Of a DNA stretch of 14,911 nt, positions 1 to 12,200 are shown one piece after another; the stretch's first letter is position 1, and each line of letters starts with the position of its first letter. Position numbers and translations under genes: made by a program. The notes beneath the pieces are model-generated. The model saw only the letters and a list, made by a program, of their open reading frames with translations. It ran no database searches and was not told where the DNA came from. The stretch spans positions 1 through 14,911 of the forward strand of contig JADGJH010000732.1 in NCBI GenBank assembly GCA_027596945.1, in the 5' to 3' direction. Source of the DNA: Physocladia obscura (taxonomy: Eukaryota; Chytridiomycota; Chytridiomycetes; Chytridiales; Chytriomycetaceae).

Positions 1-40
1 TGTGTTTATGTTTTGGAAACTTGCAAGTGGTTTCATATTT
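1..40 (+). repeat. Inverted repeat, left copy
   Basis: Matches the reverse complement of 14872-14911 at 36 of 40 positions, with a 20-bp identical block (9-28). Mismatches are at positions 1, 8, 29 and 36; three of the four are transitions. The core at 16-34, GAAACTTGCAAGTGGTTTC, is itself a near-palindrome around ACTTGCAAGT. The two copies diverge inward of base 40. Confidence 0.85.
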
Positions 41-48
41 CCAATCTT

Positions 49-54
49 TATATT
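49..54 (-). promoter_or_regulatory. Candidate variant polyadenylation signal
   Basis: The hexamer AATATA (within AAATATAAAG) on the gene strand, 57 nt beyond the stop codon. It is a weak variant of the canonical signal in A/T-rich DNA and may be chance. Confidence 0.2.
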
Positions 55-110
55 TCTTGGAAATAAAAGAGTTTTTACGAGTAAAGAAATAATATGTATT
101 CACAAAAATT

Positions 111-213
111 TTATGCAAGTGAAGATAGTGCTGCTGTGCCTTTTTTAATATAGAAATCTTGGTCATGTACCCCCGCCTTTAATTCAAGTGTTACTATGAA
201 AGAAGGCCTCTCT
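111..213 (-). CDS. DNAH2: DNAH2 exon 23 (residues 4462-4495): C-terminal end and stop
   Basis: This terminal exon lies outside any long open frame. It was found by reading past the exon 22 donor to the acceptor CAAAAG|AGAGAGG. It encodes [14 protein letters not shown] and then [15 protein letters not shown] before TAA (111-113). This matches the family ending, in which a SF.I.I.L..G block is followed by WI.RGTALL.SL near the stop. The correct ending supports the view that the gene is complete. Confidence 0.92.
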
Positions 214-3200
214 CTTTTGAAAATAATTTTTCAGTTATAATAAAAATAAAAAATAAAAAATAGAACTCACCGTGTCCCTGTTCGAATTGGATAATAGTAT
301 AATGGACAGCTGTAGAGTCCTTTACTGAACTTTTTTTTGCTTTCAACAGGTTTGAAATGCACTGGCGGTAGCGCTGTAATCAATTCCATCGCCTTGGAAT
401 CCTTTAAGCAATTGTTTTTCCGATCCCATCCGGCTCCTTCCAAATACAAGTTTTTTATATAGGCCCCTTCTTTTGGTCCTTGCAGGATCTGGTTGTCGTC
501 CTCCAATTGAAGCACATTGAATTCCCAGCTCAACACGTCAATTGGCGTGTTATTTTTTCTTGCTGTTTTTTGTAAAATGCCTGTCAAAAATCCCGTCGGA
601 AAAGTAAAGGCTCCCAGCCAAAATAATTTTGGCTCAGTTCTAATGATTGACAGGAATAAAATAGAATAAAATAAATAGAGAGATAAAGAGATGCACAAAA
701 AATTGCCATACCCTTTAGACCAGTCTGAAAAATGCTCAATACGTTGAATTAAATCTCTCGTCCATGAAGCTAATGGTTTCAAATTAAAGTAAGCTTTGCT
801 CCATATTTGAGGCACCCGACCATCAGAAATTGCATTGAACGTTTCTTCCAAATCTGATGTCATCACAATTATTCCTTTGACAGCATTTTGCAATTCGCTC
901 AATGATTTTCGTATGTTTTGAAGTAAGTAATTATATCTTTTGATTTCTTGTAGCAAAACAACATTGAGTGGGGATGAGTCGTGCATAAATGTCTTTTTGG
1001 TACTTTCATAATCAATATCTTCTGGTAATTTACGAAGAATGTCAGATGCGATTGCTGATACTTTATCTTCTCGATTCATTCCACTTGCTGAGCTTACTTG
1101 TGGCTGCAGAGAAAGGAGCGAGATGAGAATATTTCCTGATTCTAAAATACAGATTATTTTAGTTACTTCAGTTGTTTCAGTTTAATTCTTCACATACCTC
1201 TAATTTGACAGGCTATATCCGCATTCGGGTGCTGGCCAAATACTTCTGGTCTATCAAAACCAGGAAATGTATTTATATATTCTCTAACAGTGTTCAAACT
1301 TGTGTCTTCAGGAATATAATAATTCGGCATGGCAGATACTTTATACTGCAGTTCATTGAGTGCATCCTCATGGAACAGCATATTGATATAACTTCGAAGA
1401 ATTCGTCGATCCCAATCATCTGTTATTCTTCCACCATAATTTGCTTCTGCTATCAAGTATTTAAGGGCATCCCAAGGTGTATCTGCATACTCATCAAGTA
1501 ATACCACAAGAATATTTTCGCAAACTTCAAAATCGGAGTTGTTGAAATCACATGGAACATTCCAACCAAGAGTGAGGAATTTTTTTCGTTCAAGTAGCAA
1601 ACTATGGAAAAAACAGAGAGAAAAAAGCAATTTTTCATAGATTTCAGGTTTTTTAGTTTTGTGGTATGTATCTTCCGTGAATAAATTATACAATCGAGCC
1701 ATATTTGCTTTGATTCCTTTGGGTGGCTCTGTTGTCATTTTTATTCCGACTTGAAGAATTGATATGGGAAATTGCGGGTGCGGACTACTTGAAAGCCACA
1801 ATCTGAAATCAGGGTGTGGATTTTCGGACGGAATAATTTCGACAATTTTATCCAATGCTGGCATCCAACTGATTGACAAGTGGCAATTAGCCAAAAACAC
1901 CCAATTTCCTTCTTTTAGCCCTTCTTGGATGAGTTTAGATGCTTTTGGAGATTGCCCTTGTCCAAGAGACAAGTAGTGGAATTTTTTGGACATTCCCTTT
2001 TTATCTGCTAGTTGAATAAGTGCACTGGTTGGATCCACTCCAGGAGAAAGAACGAAAATAAGTGGGATTTTTGGTGAAGAATCATTCAGAATATCTGCCA
2101 CATCCAAAAGTGGGGGTTCAGTGAATTTTTGTCCTAAGTTAGTTGCCACAAAGGCCTGCGCGCAAAATAAAATTCTATCTGAACGGAATGTTCTGATCAG
2201 AAGCATTCTTTGAAGATCGTTGACTTTGTTTTCCCACTCTCCGGGAAGTGCAATGACTTCAGGCTCAGAACCCATAAACCAGTTTTTCCAGTCTCGTTCA
2301 CTTTGTTCAATTGAACTAATAAGTCCACTAAATGCTGGCAATTTATCAAGTTCTGTTATATTATCCCAAGATTCTTCAGTGATCCTTTTGTTATTATTTT
2401 TTTTAAAACATATTCTCGCATTCCTATTAATTTTTAATTCTCACCATTCTGTGAAAGGATTTGGTCTCTGCGAATCCTTGTCAAGAACCATACCTCCTCG
2501 TAAAAAAAATTCATATTCGTCTCTATTTAGTTTTCCAGATGATTCCATTATTTTTACCGTCATTTGCAAAGCAAATAAAAGCTTATGCTGTTCGAACAGT
2601 CCTCGGCAAGTGTTTTTATAAACTGAAAATGTGTGATAATCGTTCAAAGATGCTATTCGTTCAGACAAGTCCTCAAATCTCTTGCTTTTGCTGATTGATT
2701 TTTCAAACAAATCCACATAAGCATCCAACGAAAACTGATACATTGGATCTACAGTTGCAAGGTCATTAAGAACGAAGTACAGTATTGAGGCCCTTTTTGC
2801 AGAAGATCTGTAACCTTCTCTCGCTGCGTCAATTCTCTTTTCCGTTTGTTCGCTAACAATTAACTGTTGTGTAACATCTTCGGCAATAGATTTTGAACTT
2901 TGTAAAGTATTTACAAGCTTTTCATCATCAAGTAAAGATCCTTGAGCTGTGCTTAGCAAAAATAAAATTTCATCTTCAAGCTCAACGAGCTTTCTCTTTG
3001 CTGCCGCCACATTGGATACAAGAGCATTTTTTTGTTCTTCCAGCTCTGGCTTTTCGCGACGAACAACTATTCCAAGAAGTTGATCTTCTAATCCCTTCTC
3101 TTTGACAGCAAAATTAACAATCGTGGCTTTCGCAAACACTTCCGGAGGATATTTGGGATTCGCCAGCTTCGTTGTGAGGTAAAATCTGAACTCTGGATTG

Positions 3201-6200
3201 TATTCGACCTCTTTTTCTCCCAATTTTATAACAAGAAGTCCTCCTTTCTTGACAACAGATTTGTTAAGAATTGGATCTAATGCCGGGTCAATTGATTCGC
3301 CAAGCCCTTGCAATATAACAGGAATTCCATATTGAATAGAGTTTTCGAGTGTACGTAAAAAGTCAGGCATTTTGAGATCAATGATTTTCAAATCACGCTT
3401 CGCTTCCATGTTTTTAATCCAAGTATTTGCTTGACCTTGGGGGTCAATCATTAAAGGCCACCTGCGACCTTTAGTGACAATAATTCCGTTTTCGGCAGAG
3501 AAGGCATCACTCGGAAGACCTAATATAAAGTTATGTGAAATTGAAAATTGCTAGAAATTTGTTGACACTAACCTTGAATGTTCCAATCGCGAATATCTGT
3601 GGGTTTACCCATAAATTTATCAAAACTAAAACTCGGTGAAAACGGAATTTCAAGTGTCTTGATTTGTGCAAGCCAAACATTATCAACCAAAGATTGACGA
3701 TATGTGCTGTTAAAAGGGCCAGCGTATGATAAAAACGCGGCAGCTAGTAAACAATCGCCAGGCAGGTATCTCATGTCTTCTTCGTACAATTTGATACTTT
3801 TTTCCCAGCGGTCCCGTTCTCCAGCCAATCCGGAAACAAGTTGTTCGGCTCTAGAGAGTTTAAGTTCTGTTTGTTCTGAATCTTGTCGCAATTTCTCTTT
3901 CAGTCCGACCTTTTCATCATATTGGTTTTTCAGTTCAACCAGTTTATCTTGAATTTCCTGCAATTTTGCTTTTGCTTCTCGCAATGTTTTTTGCTTTTTC
4001 TCCAATGTATCTTGAGCGTTCTTAAGTTTTTCTTTTTTCGGGGCAACTTGTCTAAAAATTATTCCATAAGTTTCCATTGCGCGAACCCACATACAAAGCG
4101 ATTTTGCTGCGCCAGAAACGCGACCAACAACGTCAGGGTGAAAATTTTCATCAGTGCAATACTGTGTTGTCCTCTTCAAAATTTTGTCACTGATATTGTC
4201 TTTATCAAAGTTGATCAATTGTTTGATGAAGTACGGATTTCCAAGCTGCCTTTTAGCTTCATCCCAAGTTGGTTCGCTTTTTTTTAGAACCATAACCGCT
4301 TCCATCACTTTTTCCACCAGCGGTGGCGGTTTTCCGTAAGATCGGATTTCCTGTCACACCTTTCAATTTAAATTTTAAAAAAACAATTACAAACCTGCAA
4401 GTCTTTTTTGTTAATTCCTTCTAAAGCTTTAACAGCAGAATTAAGGGCTGGCAAAGCTTGGTCAAGGTCTGCTTGAGCTGCATCCGCAACTGCACGCACT
4501 TCCTCCTCTTCAACACCGAGTTTTTCGGCTTTAGCAAACACTCCTTTCGCTTGCTCATCAGCCTCACGCTTTTGTTGAACAATAATCACTAAATAATCTT
4601 CGCACTGCTTTTGATATTGTGCAACTTGCTTTTTTGCCACTTCAAGCTCAACGGAAATTTTTTCAACGCTAATTCTGGTATCGTCAAGTTTGCTGAGACC
4701 GTTTCTCAATTTCGTGGCTAACTCTCCAATCTCTTTGCGTTTGTTGCGCAAAAATTCCCGATATCCTGTGACGAGTTCCAAATAATTTGTTGGTGTTACG
4801 TAATTGATTCGTTTTAATTCTGCGAGCATCTTTTTGCTCATTTCTACCACAGACATGTGAACTGACACAAACACGTTTGAAACGGCTTTTTTTACACCAT
4901 CTGAACCAAGATCTACATCTTCTAAATATTTGAGCGCAACTTCTTGCAATGCGTCTTCAGGCCTGGTATACGTACATTAGTTTTCTTACAAAAAATTCGA
5001 AAAAAAAGGTCACCATTCGCTAAACCAATCAATTGAACAGCAATTTACCAACGAAGGGAACATACGTAGTCGATTTCTGAAAGCATCACCAACAGGTGAC
5101 ATGCAAAGAATTATATGCAAATTTCCACGGACTCGTTCCAAAAATAAATTGTAAAGGTAATCACCGCCTTCGGAAACATTTTTTCCTGTATCTTTCATTG
5201 ACTGCTTAATTTCAGTAATCTCTTCTGGTGTGAATAGGTTCGGAACTTCTCCGCTGCTCAGAATGTTCGAAATATCCTCCAAAAAACTGTCGCTAATAAT
5301 TTGCGTATCGGTGAAAACAAATGCTGTCGGTTTATTATCTACGCCCGTGAGTCGATAAAGATTTTTTAAATCTTCTCGAAATTCGAGGTGCCGGTAATAC
5401 TTTGTGATTTTGATTTGAAAGACTGTTGTCTCAACTATGTATGATGCAAGGCGCGATAAAGACTGTCGACCACTTCCTCCAACACCAACAAGAAGAACAT
5501 TCCCACACGGAAGCCTTAGTATTCGTGTAATTCGGCATATATGTTCGATCGCGTCTCTAAATAACACTAAATCAATTTGAATAAATCCTGGCTCAAAGTT
5601 ATATTCCTGAAGTTTTTCATCAATAAATCTTTTTAGCTTATCAGCGTCTTCGATTTCTTCGTATATTGGTTCCCCTTCACCCATAAAATCTCCAAACATA
5701 GACATTCTCTTTTCTGGATATAGCATTTTGATTGACGCCGAGAAATGTGTGATGAGTTTATCATCCACCAGCTTTGTAAAGTATTCGCGATCTTCTGTGT
5801 CAATAAGGCGGTCGCAGAACACACGAAATACTTCATGGACCCACAACTTTGTTAAACTATCACGTGAATCGTAATAATCTTTGTTTGCTCTCAATAAACC
5901 TTGAAAAACTTTCGAAATATCACGTAAGTTGAACAAATAGTGAATTTTTGCAGGTGTTGGTAGAAGCTGAGCAATTGCAGTATGATAAATTTCAATTGTT
6001 GCTTGAGTTATAAGATCTCCGAGAGGTTTTACATCTTCTTCAAAATCTTGAAGCTTTTGATTTAAAATAGTACCGAAGATTCTTGAAAGCGAAATTTCTT
6101 TTGGAAAAGTCATATTTATCACGTTGAATCTTGATTGAATTCTCGGACTAATGTGCTGGCGACCTCCACCTGGTGGACCCATAGCGGTAATTACCAAAAT

Positions 6201-9200
6201 GTCATTTATATACTTCACAGTTTGCTTTTGTCGGTCATAACAGAAGCCATAATCCATCCAATGTCGAATAAGCTCCAAAGGCGGTTGGGATCCAAATGTA
6301 TCTTTTAATGGCATATTGAAGTCATCTATAAAAGTGACTAAATGTTTTCCTCCAATAGGCACGAAAATATTCTTCGTTCGTTTTTCCACTTTGCTCTCTA
6401 AAATACTTTGCACACCGCCAGATGAAGTCTGTGCACTCATGTTGATTTGAAGTAAGCTTTTGGAGCTATCAAGGCTGGACAGAACACTGTTAATCAGTGA
6501 TGTCTTTCCAGTTCCAACCTCGCCCACTAGCATCAATGGCACTTTTTTGTTAACTAAAGATTGAACAACAAATTCGTTTCGAATTGTGTCAACAGTTGGA
6601 ACAAAAATTTTGTAGAACGGAATGCCTGGAGTATACCGCCATCCGGCTTGAAGTTTGTCTTCCCATGCTGTCCACGATTTGCTTTGCTTGTCAACAAAAT
6701 ATTCATAAACGGTATCTTTGCTTGGAAACTGCCCTTCGATTTCTCTCAGGAACATATCAAACTTTTTGCGACTTTCATCCGTCAAAGATCCACCTAAAGA
6801 CCAAATGACAGAAAACAAGAACCATAGTTCAAGCATTCGAGAATATGTGTCTTGATCGCTCACATCTACACCATTTTCCGTTGTAGCAAGAGAATCGAAA
6901 AGCAGACAAAAAGATTTAATTGCTGCTATTTCAGGTACTGGAACCAATTCTTCGCAATTTTTACGAAACTCTAATATCTGAGGAATATATTTCTCAATTA
7001 ATCGCTTAATTGTTTCTATTGACTGCTTCTCTGAACGTGATTGAATCCAAGACTCAACAAAAGGTCTCCAACTTATATCTTGATAATCCATATAAATCAT
7101 TCCAGCTCTACTGACTGTTGCTGGGCTGGCAGTGGACAAATTTTCTACTTCAAACACAAGTGAAACTTGCTCGGGCATAGCAATACGTTCACCATTTATA
7201 AGGGTAAGCACTTTGTTGTCATCAAGAACTGTATTCATAGATTCAATCCAAAGTGTATCAACTGGACCGTCCAAAATAACCCATTTTTGATCTTTTTTTT
7301 CATCTGAACAAGCAGTTCTCATAACATTTGACAAAACTCCATCTGTCCATTCATTTGTAGCAATATTTACTTCTCCGTATAATTCGCCAAGAGATAGAGC
7401 TTTGGGATTTATGACAAAACTTTTTGCAGAAACATACAACTCAGGTTTAATCTTGGATAATTTTGTCAGTGTTATTTGCAACATTTTGCAGACAGTTGTC
7501 TTTCCAACACCCGTCTCCCCAACAATCATTACACCATGCCTGCTTTGTTTTGTTTCGTACAGCTGTATCACTTTTAGAATCATAGATTCAACTGGTTGTA
7601 AATTTGCTGCCTTCATTTCATCAATGAGGACCGAACGAAACTCAGAATAATCAGCAATAACGGATTCAATGCCTGGAAATAGGTCGGATAGAATTCCACT
7701 AAAGAGTGGGACATCTTCTGCGGTTAATTTAGGCACGTTATTTTCCTTCATAGATCCCAGAAGTACAACTTCATCAGGAGAGTTAATATCTTGTCGCTTT
7801 CGTGTGCCAGCAGATTTCAATGCAGAAGTTAATGCTCGTAAACCAAAGTCGTAATGATCTTGTTTGGATAATTGCTGAGCAGATAGTCTATAAAGTGTAT
7901 CGACTTTCTTGGATAAGTTTCGTGTATTTGAGAATCCTTCAGCAAAAAGCATTATTTCAGCGATCAATGCAGTGTCAGGAGTCATCATTGAAACAGGCCT
8001 GAATAGAGCTTTCAAATTATCAGGAAGCTCTGATCGGCCAGCGTAACCTGGGTTCATCGTAATAAAAATTCTAATTTTTGCAAATTATAAGACAAAGAAA
8101 AAAATGAAAACGCAAGTTTAACGGACCCGCAATTTACATTCAGACGAATTTCTTTTCCCTCAAATATAAAGGTTTTTGCATTTCGCGCAATAGCTGTCAA
8201 AATACATGAAATTTGAAGAGCAACAACAGATAAGACTTCAATATCAATTCTGTCATTTGTTTTAATAAATATTAATTTCCTTTTTTTGTTTTTTTGAAAA
8301 AATACCGGTTGAATTCATCGAAGCATCCCCAAGCACCAGTTTGAGCTAATCCAGAAAACATTCGGCCAATGGAAATATAATCAAGAGCATCGCTGCAGTT
8401 AAATACGATTACATACTTTCCTAAAGCTTTCCCAAGATCTTTCACTGTCTCTGTCTTTCCAGTTCCTTATTTGTAGTTATTCAGCTTAAATACAAAGCTT
8501 GGACAATTTTCTCACCTGCAGGCCCTTGAGGACTGCCTCCTCTTTGCAAATGCAGTGCAGTTGTCAACGTCATATAGCAGCGATCAGTTAATGGTGTAAT
8601 AACAAGACGGCCACTGTTTCCTAAATATTCATAACCTGCAAATTTTTTTATATCAAATAAATAACGCTAGATTACTTACCATATCGAAAATGAGTGTTTA
8701 TTTGTCTGATAAAACAATCCTCTTCTTCTTTGTTTTCTTTTTCCCAATAGAACCGTAACTGACTTAGCCATTCAAATGCATTGACACTACTACAACCAAT
8801 TTTGGCCATTTTTTCAATCACATCTCTAGAATGAACTTCGACCGTTATTAATGCTATAATTTTTTTCCTCTCGACTTTGTTTAATGGAGATCGAATTAAA
8901 TCTGCCAACTTTTTCAGGCCAGAAATCTGTTTTTTCTTGAGAGTTTTCAGTGCATGCTTTTCTCCTTTTTCAACTTCCTGTAACGACTTAGAGCAGTCTT
9001 GAGTCCAAGAAATCAAGCCAGATGTTATCAGCAATTGACCTGGCCAGTCTTTGATCCATTTATCCTTTTTCGACTTTTTTTGTGCCAATAAGCATCCTAA
9101 AAGCAATTTCCTCAGGGTTAATCGCATTGTAGATTCAATTTCAGTGAGCCAGCTTTCCACAGCCCCTTCGATAACAACTGGTGTGAAATATGGAACAAAT

Positions 9201-12200
9201 TCTCCATCACCGCTATGCATACCAATGGCTTCAAAGTGCCGCCGATTGTCTGTTCCGGCTGTTGTAAGTTCAAGTTTGTGCAAATTGTCAAAGCATTTTT
9301 TCAAATGTGGCTGAACAGCATTAGGATCTTTGGCTTGCCCCAAAATTTCAAGTAGATCATCGTTGGATAAAAAATAAAATCGAGGAAAAGCTTGTCGTTT
9401 CGTTTCCTAAAATCAAATCAAATGATTAGATGCCTTTTTTTTCCTCCTTTTAAGGCATTGAAATTTATACCAAATACATATCAAGCGATTTCTGAATTTT
9501 TTCGAGCTTTGCATTCATATCAGTTAGCATAGGTATAAGTCCTTCTGCATGAGTTGCACGTCTGGCATTTTTGTCAATGATGATTTTCGCTATAATTGAC
9601 TTGTAATTTTGGTTGACGCCATCAAATACGGTTGATTCCTTGGGCAACTGTTTCCTAATGTCTTCAGTTCCAACAAAAATGTTTTCCAAGTACATCCACT
9701 GTTTTTGAACCTGCAACAATAATTCAATTGCCTCTACAATATGAGACAGTGTTCGCTCCCAATGGTCCACCTGTGACTCAAATGCTAGAAAAAACTTTGA
9801 TGCTTTCATAGCTGAAAGAGTCACTTGATTATCTTCCAAAAGTTCGAACAAAGAATCGGTACTTTTAATTTTGAAGTAACCACGGTCTTCTTTATAAGCA
9901 ACTATTTCTAATTCGAGCTCTTGCCAAGATTTTTCAATATCAATGAGGCCTTGCTCGATAGACAATTCTTTTGTTGCAGCTCCTGACAGCGTATTTATTG
10001 ATTCGGCATATCTGAATTAGATAGAAATTTAGGTTATAATATTTTCATTAAATTCGCTTACTGATCTAGTCCAATTTCAAAGATTTTTTCCAGTGAGAAT
10101 TGAGGACTTGATTGATCAAATGTCTTGCCAATTTCTTCCATAATTTGATTCCAATGTCTATCTCTCATTGCTGGATTTTTTAAATCTTGTAGGACTGGAA
10201 TCGTTCTTCTGCATTGACTTATCTTTTCCTTTAAATTTGTGTAAACGTCCCAGTATTTCATTTCTTTGCCCATCTTTTGGAGTTTCTTCAAGAATCGCTG
10301 TACGCTTTCTTCCATTTCTGCGGCATCAAGCGTGAGGAAGGGCTTTGTGCGCCAGTCTTCCCAAACAGTAACCCAGTCGCTAGTTAAATTCCATATTTGC
10401 TGTAAAGCATCCAACTCAGCAGTTATTTGGCCAATTTCTTTGTTTGAAGCCTGTTCCAGCTTAAAAACTCGTAGACCTCTTTGCAGATTAGATTCCTGTT
10501 CACTCGCGTTTTGCATCATTTGTTTATATTCAGCTACAGATCTCAATGCTTTTTCAACACCGAACTGAGCAGAAAAAGGCCCCTTCGTGGAAAAATCTTC
10601 TCTGATTGATGCCATTCCCTTTCAAAAAAAAATATTCAGATTTGGTGAATAAAAATACAAGTAAAACAAACCTTTGAAAATTCGTCGACAGAACTTAAGA
10701 GATCTGCTTTAAACTTGGACTTGGATTCTTGCAGCATTTTATCGGATTCTATCATTGTTTGTTGCATAGCAACCCAGGTACCACTTAAAGATTCAAGCTG
10801 ACGCTTTTCCTCTTCGCGAATTTGCACGTCGTACTTTTCCAGTACTTGATATTGTTCATGAATTGGGTTAAATTGCGCTTCTATAGCTGAAGAGTCTTGC
10901 TGAAGTTGAACCAATAGTGCCATACTTTCTGACAGCTGGTTCAAGTCGTTTGGAGGTGTCATCAATTTTTCAGTCTTTTTCGCAAACATTTCATGCAAAT
11001 TATTCAACTCAGTCATTGCATTAATATTGAGTAACGTTGTGAGCTTATTTTGCCATTGATTACAATGGCTCACAAGAGCATGTTTGAGTGGTGAGCAGTC
11101 CAAACGCACAAAATTAACACTTGTTAATGTTTCTTCTTTTTGAGTGTTGTTAGCAACTTCGTTATATCTGTTGATGTCTGCGTCAAATGTCGAGAGAGCT
11201 GGTTTAAGTTTTGCGTATCTTCTGATGAAAGCATCCTTGTTGATTTCCCAGATTTCACGATATGAATCCCAATTTCGCAAGTAATTCATGCATTTAGTGG
11301 CGTTGTTTGCCATTCCGTTTTGTATGCTTGTGAAATTTTTCAGCACATCATCTTCACTCGAAACTACCGCGAACATACTTGGTTGACTTTTTTTACCGAG
11401 TTCCAAATTATCTGTGAGTCGACTGGGTGATTTTTAAAACGAAGAATGTGAAAATTAAATAAAATGAAACTAACGGGATGGCATCAATGCATGAAATCAT
11501 ATTTCGAGCTATGTTGTTAACACTGTCTTCTAGAGTTTGAAGAGTGGGACTAAAATCAACCTTTTGTGATTCCAAAATAACTTTGACTTTGAACAGCGGA
11601 TGAACTTCCCCGCCCCCGTCTCTGTTTTTCATTTCTCCGTTAATTGCCTTCGCAATCTCTTGAAGTGAACGTTTGACAGCACCACGCAATGATTCTTCAA
11701 CAAGTCCATCAATTTTTTCAACATATTTGACCCACTGGTTGAAAACCTCCTTTCCGTCGTTTTTAAAAATGTCGAAAAGATTTACAAGAGCCTGCAATAT
11801 CATTTCATGTGTGTTTGAAAGCTTTTTTCTGATGTATTCTCGATAACCTTCTTGGGCAAACTCAAACTCTTCAAGATCATAAATTCTTTTGTTTTCAACA
11901 TTCCAAAGAAGAGTATCAGCGATTATTTTACAATTTTTTTGAATTTTTGCATTTGCATCAATAAATTCAGACACTGTAATGGCTTTTAATAAAAATATTT
12001 TGAAGAAGCAATATTTCACCAGTTTTTTGGACATCTTGTGAGTGGCGTCGGCATTCCTTCACAAAATAGTCGGTAATTCCTTTTGACGCCCAAGTTAAAT
12101 TTGTCAGTCCAGGATTAATTTTCCTGTCCAAAAACCTGATTCTTTCTTTAAAGAGCAATAATTCATCTTTTGACAAGGTTTCCAAGATCGAATTATAGTC

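Larger units (their letters stand above)
1..110 (-). other. 3' untranslated and downstream flank
   Basis: This is A/T-rich sequence after the stop codon with no ORF or RNA gene. There is no AATAAA on the gene strand. The nearest variant hexamer is AATATA at 49-54, overlapping TATAAA, about 57 nt past the stop, so a very short 3' UTR is possible but unproven. The outer 40 bp belong to the inverted repeat. Confidence 0.5.

Noticed and set aside
640..711. A transmembrane segment in the C-terminal domain
   Set aside because: The hydrophobic stretch is an intron with GT-AG borders. Removing it rejoins DWSKG to [11 protein letters not shown] as in other DNAH2 proteins.
1172..4339. Plus-strand ORFs of 60-134 codons (for example 1172-1501, 2220-2621, 3883-4287)
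   Set aside because: They lie antisense to well-supported dynein exons, have low-complexity Phe/Ser/Leu/Cys composition typical of complementary frames, and show no recognisable family.
8281..8300. T-rich stretch as a regulatory element or terminator
   Set aside because: It lies inside intron 14 on the opposite strand and is ordinary A-rich intron sequence of the dynein gene.
8127..9471. Frameshifts or pseudogene decay, because the reading frame breaks between neighbouring ORFs
   Set aside because: Every break has a GT donor and AG acceptor that restore both the frame and the conserved dynein sequence. All 23 exons sum to an exact multiple of three with intact catalytic motifs.
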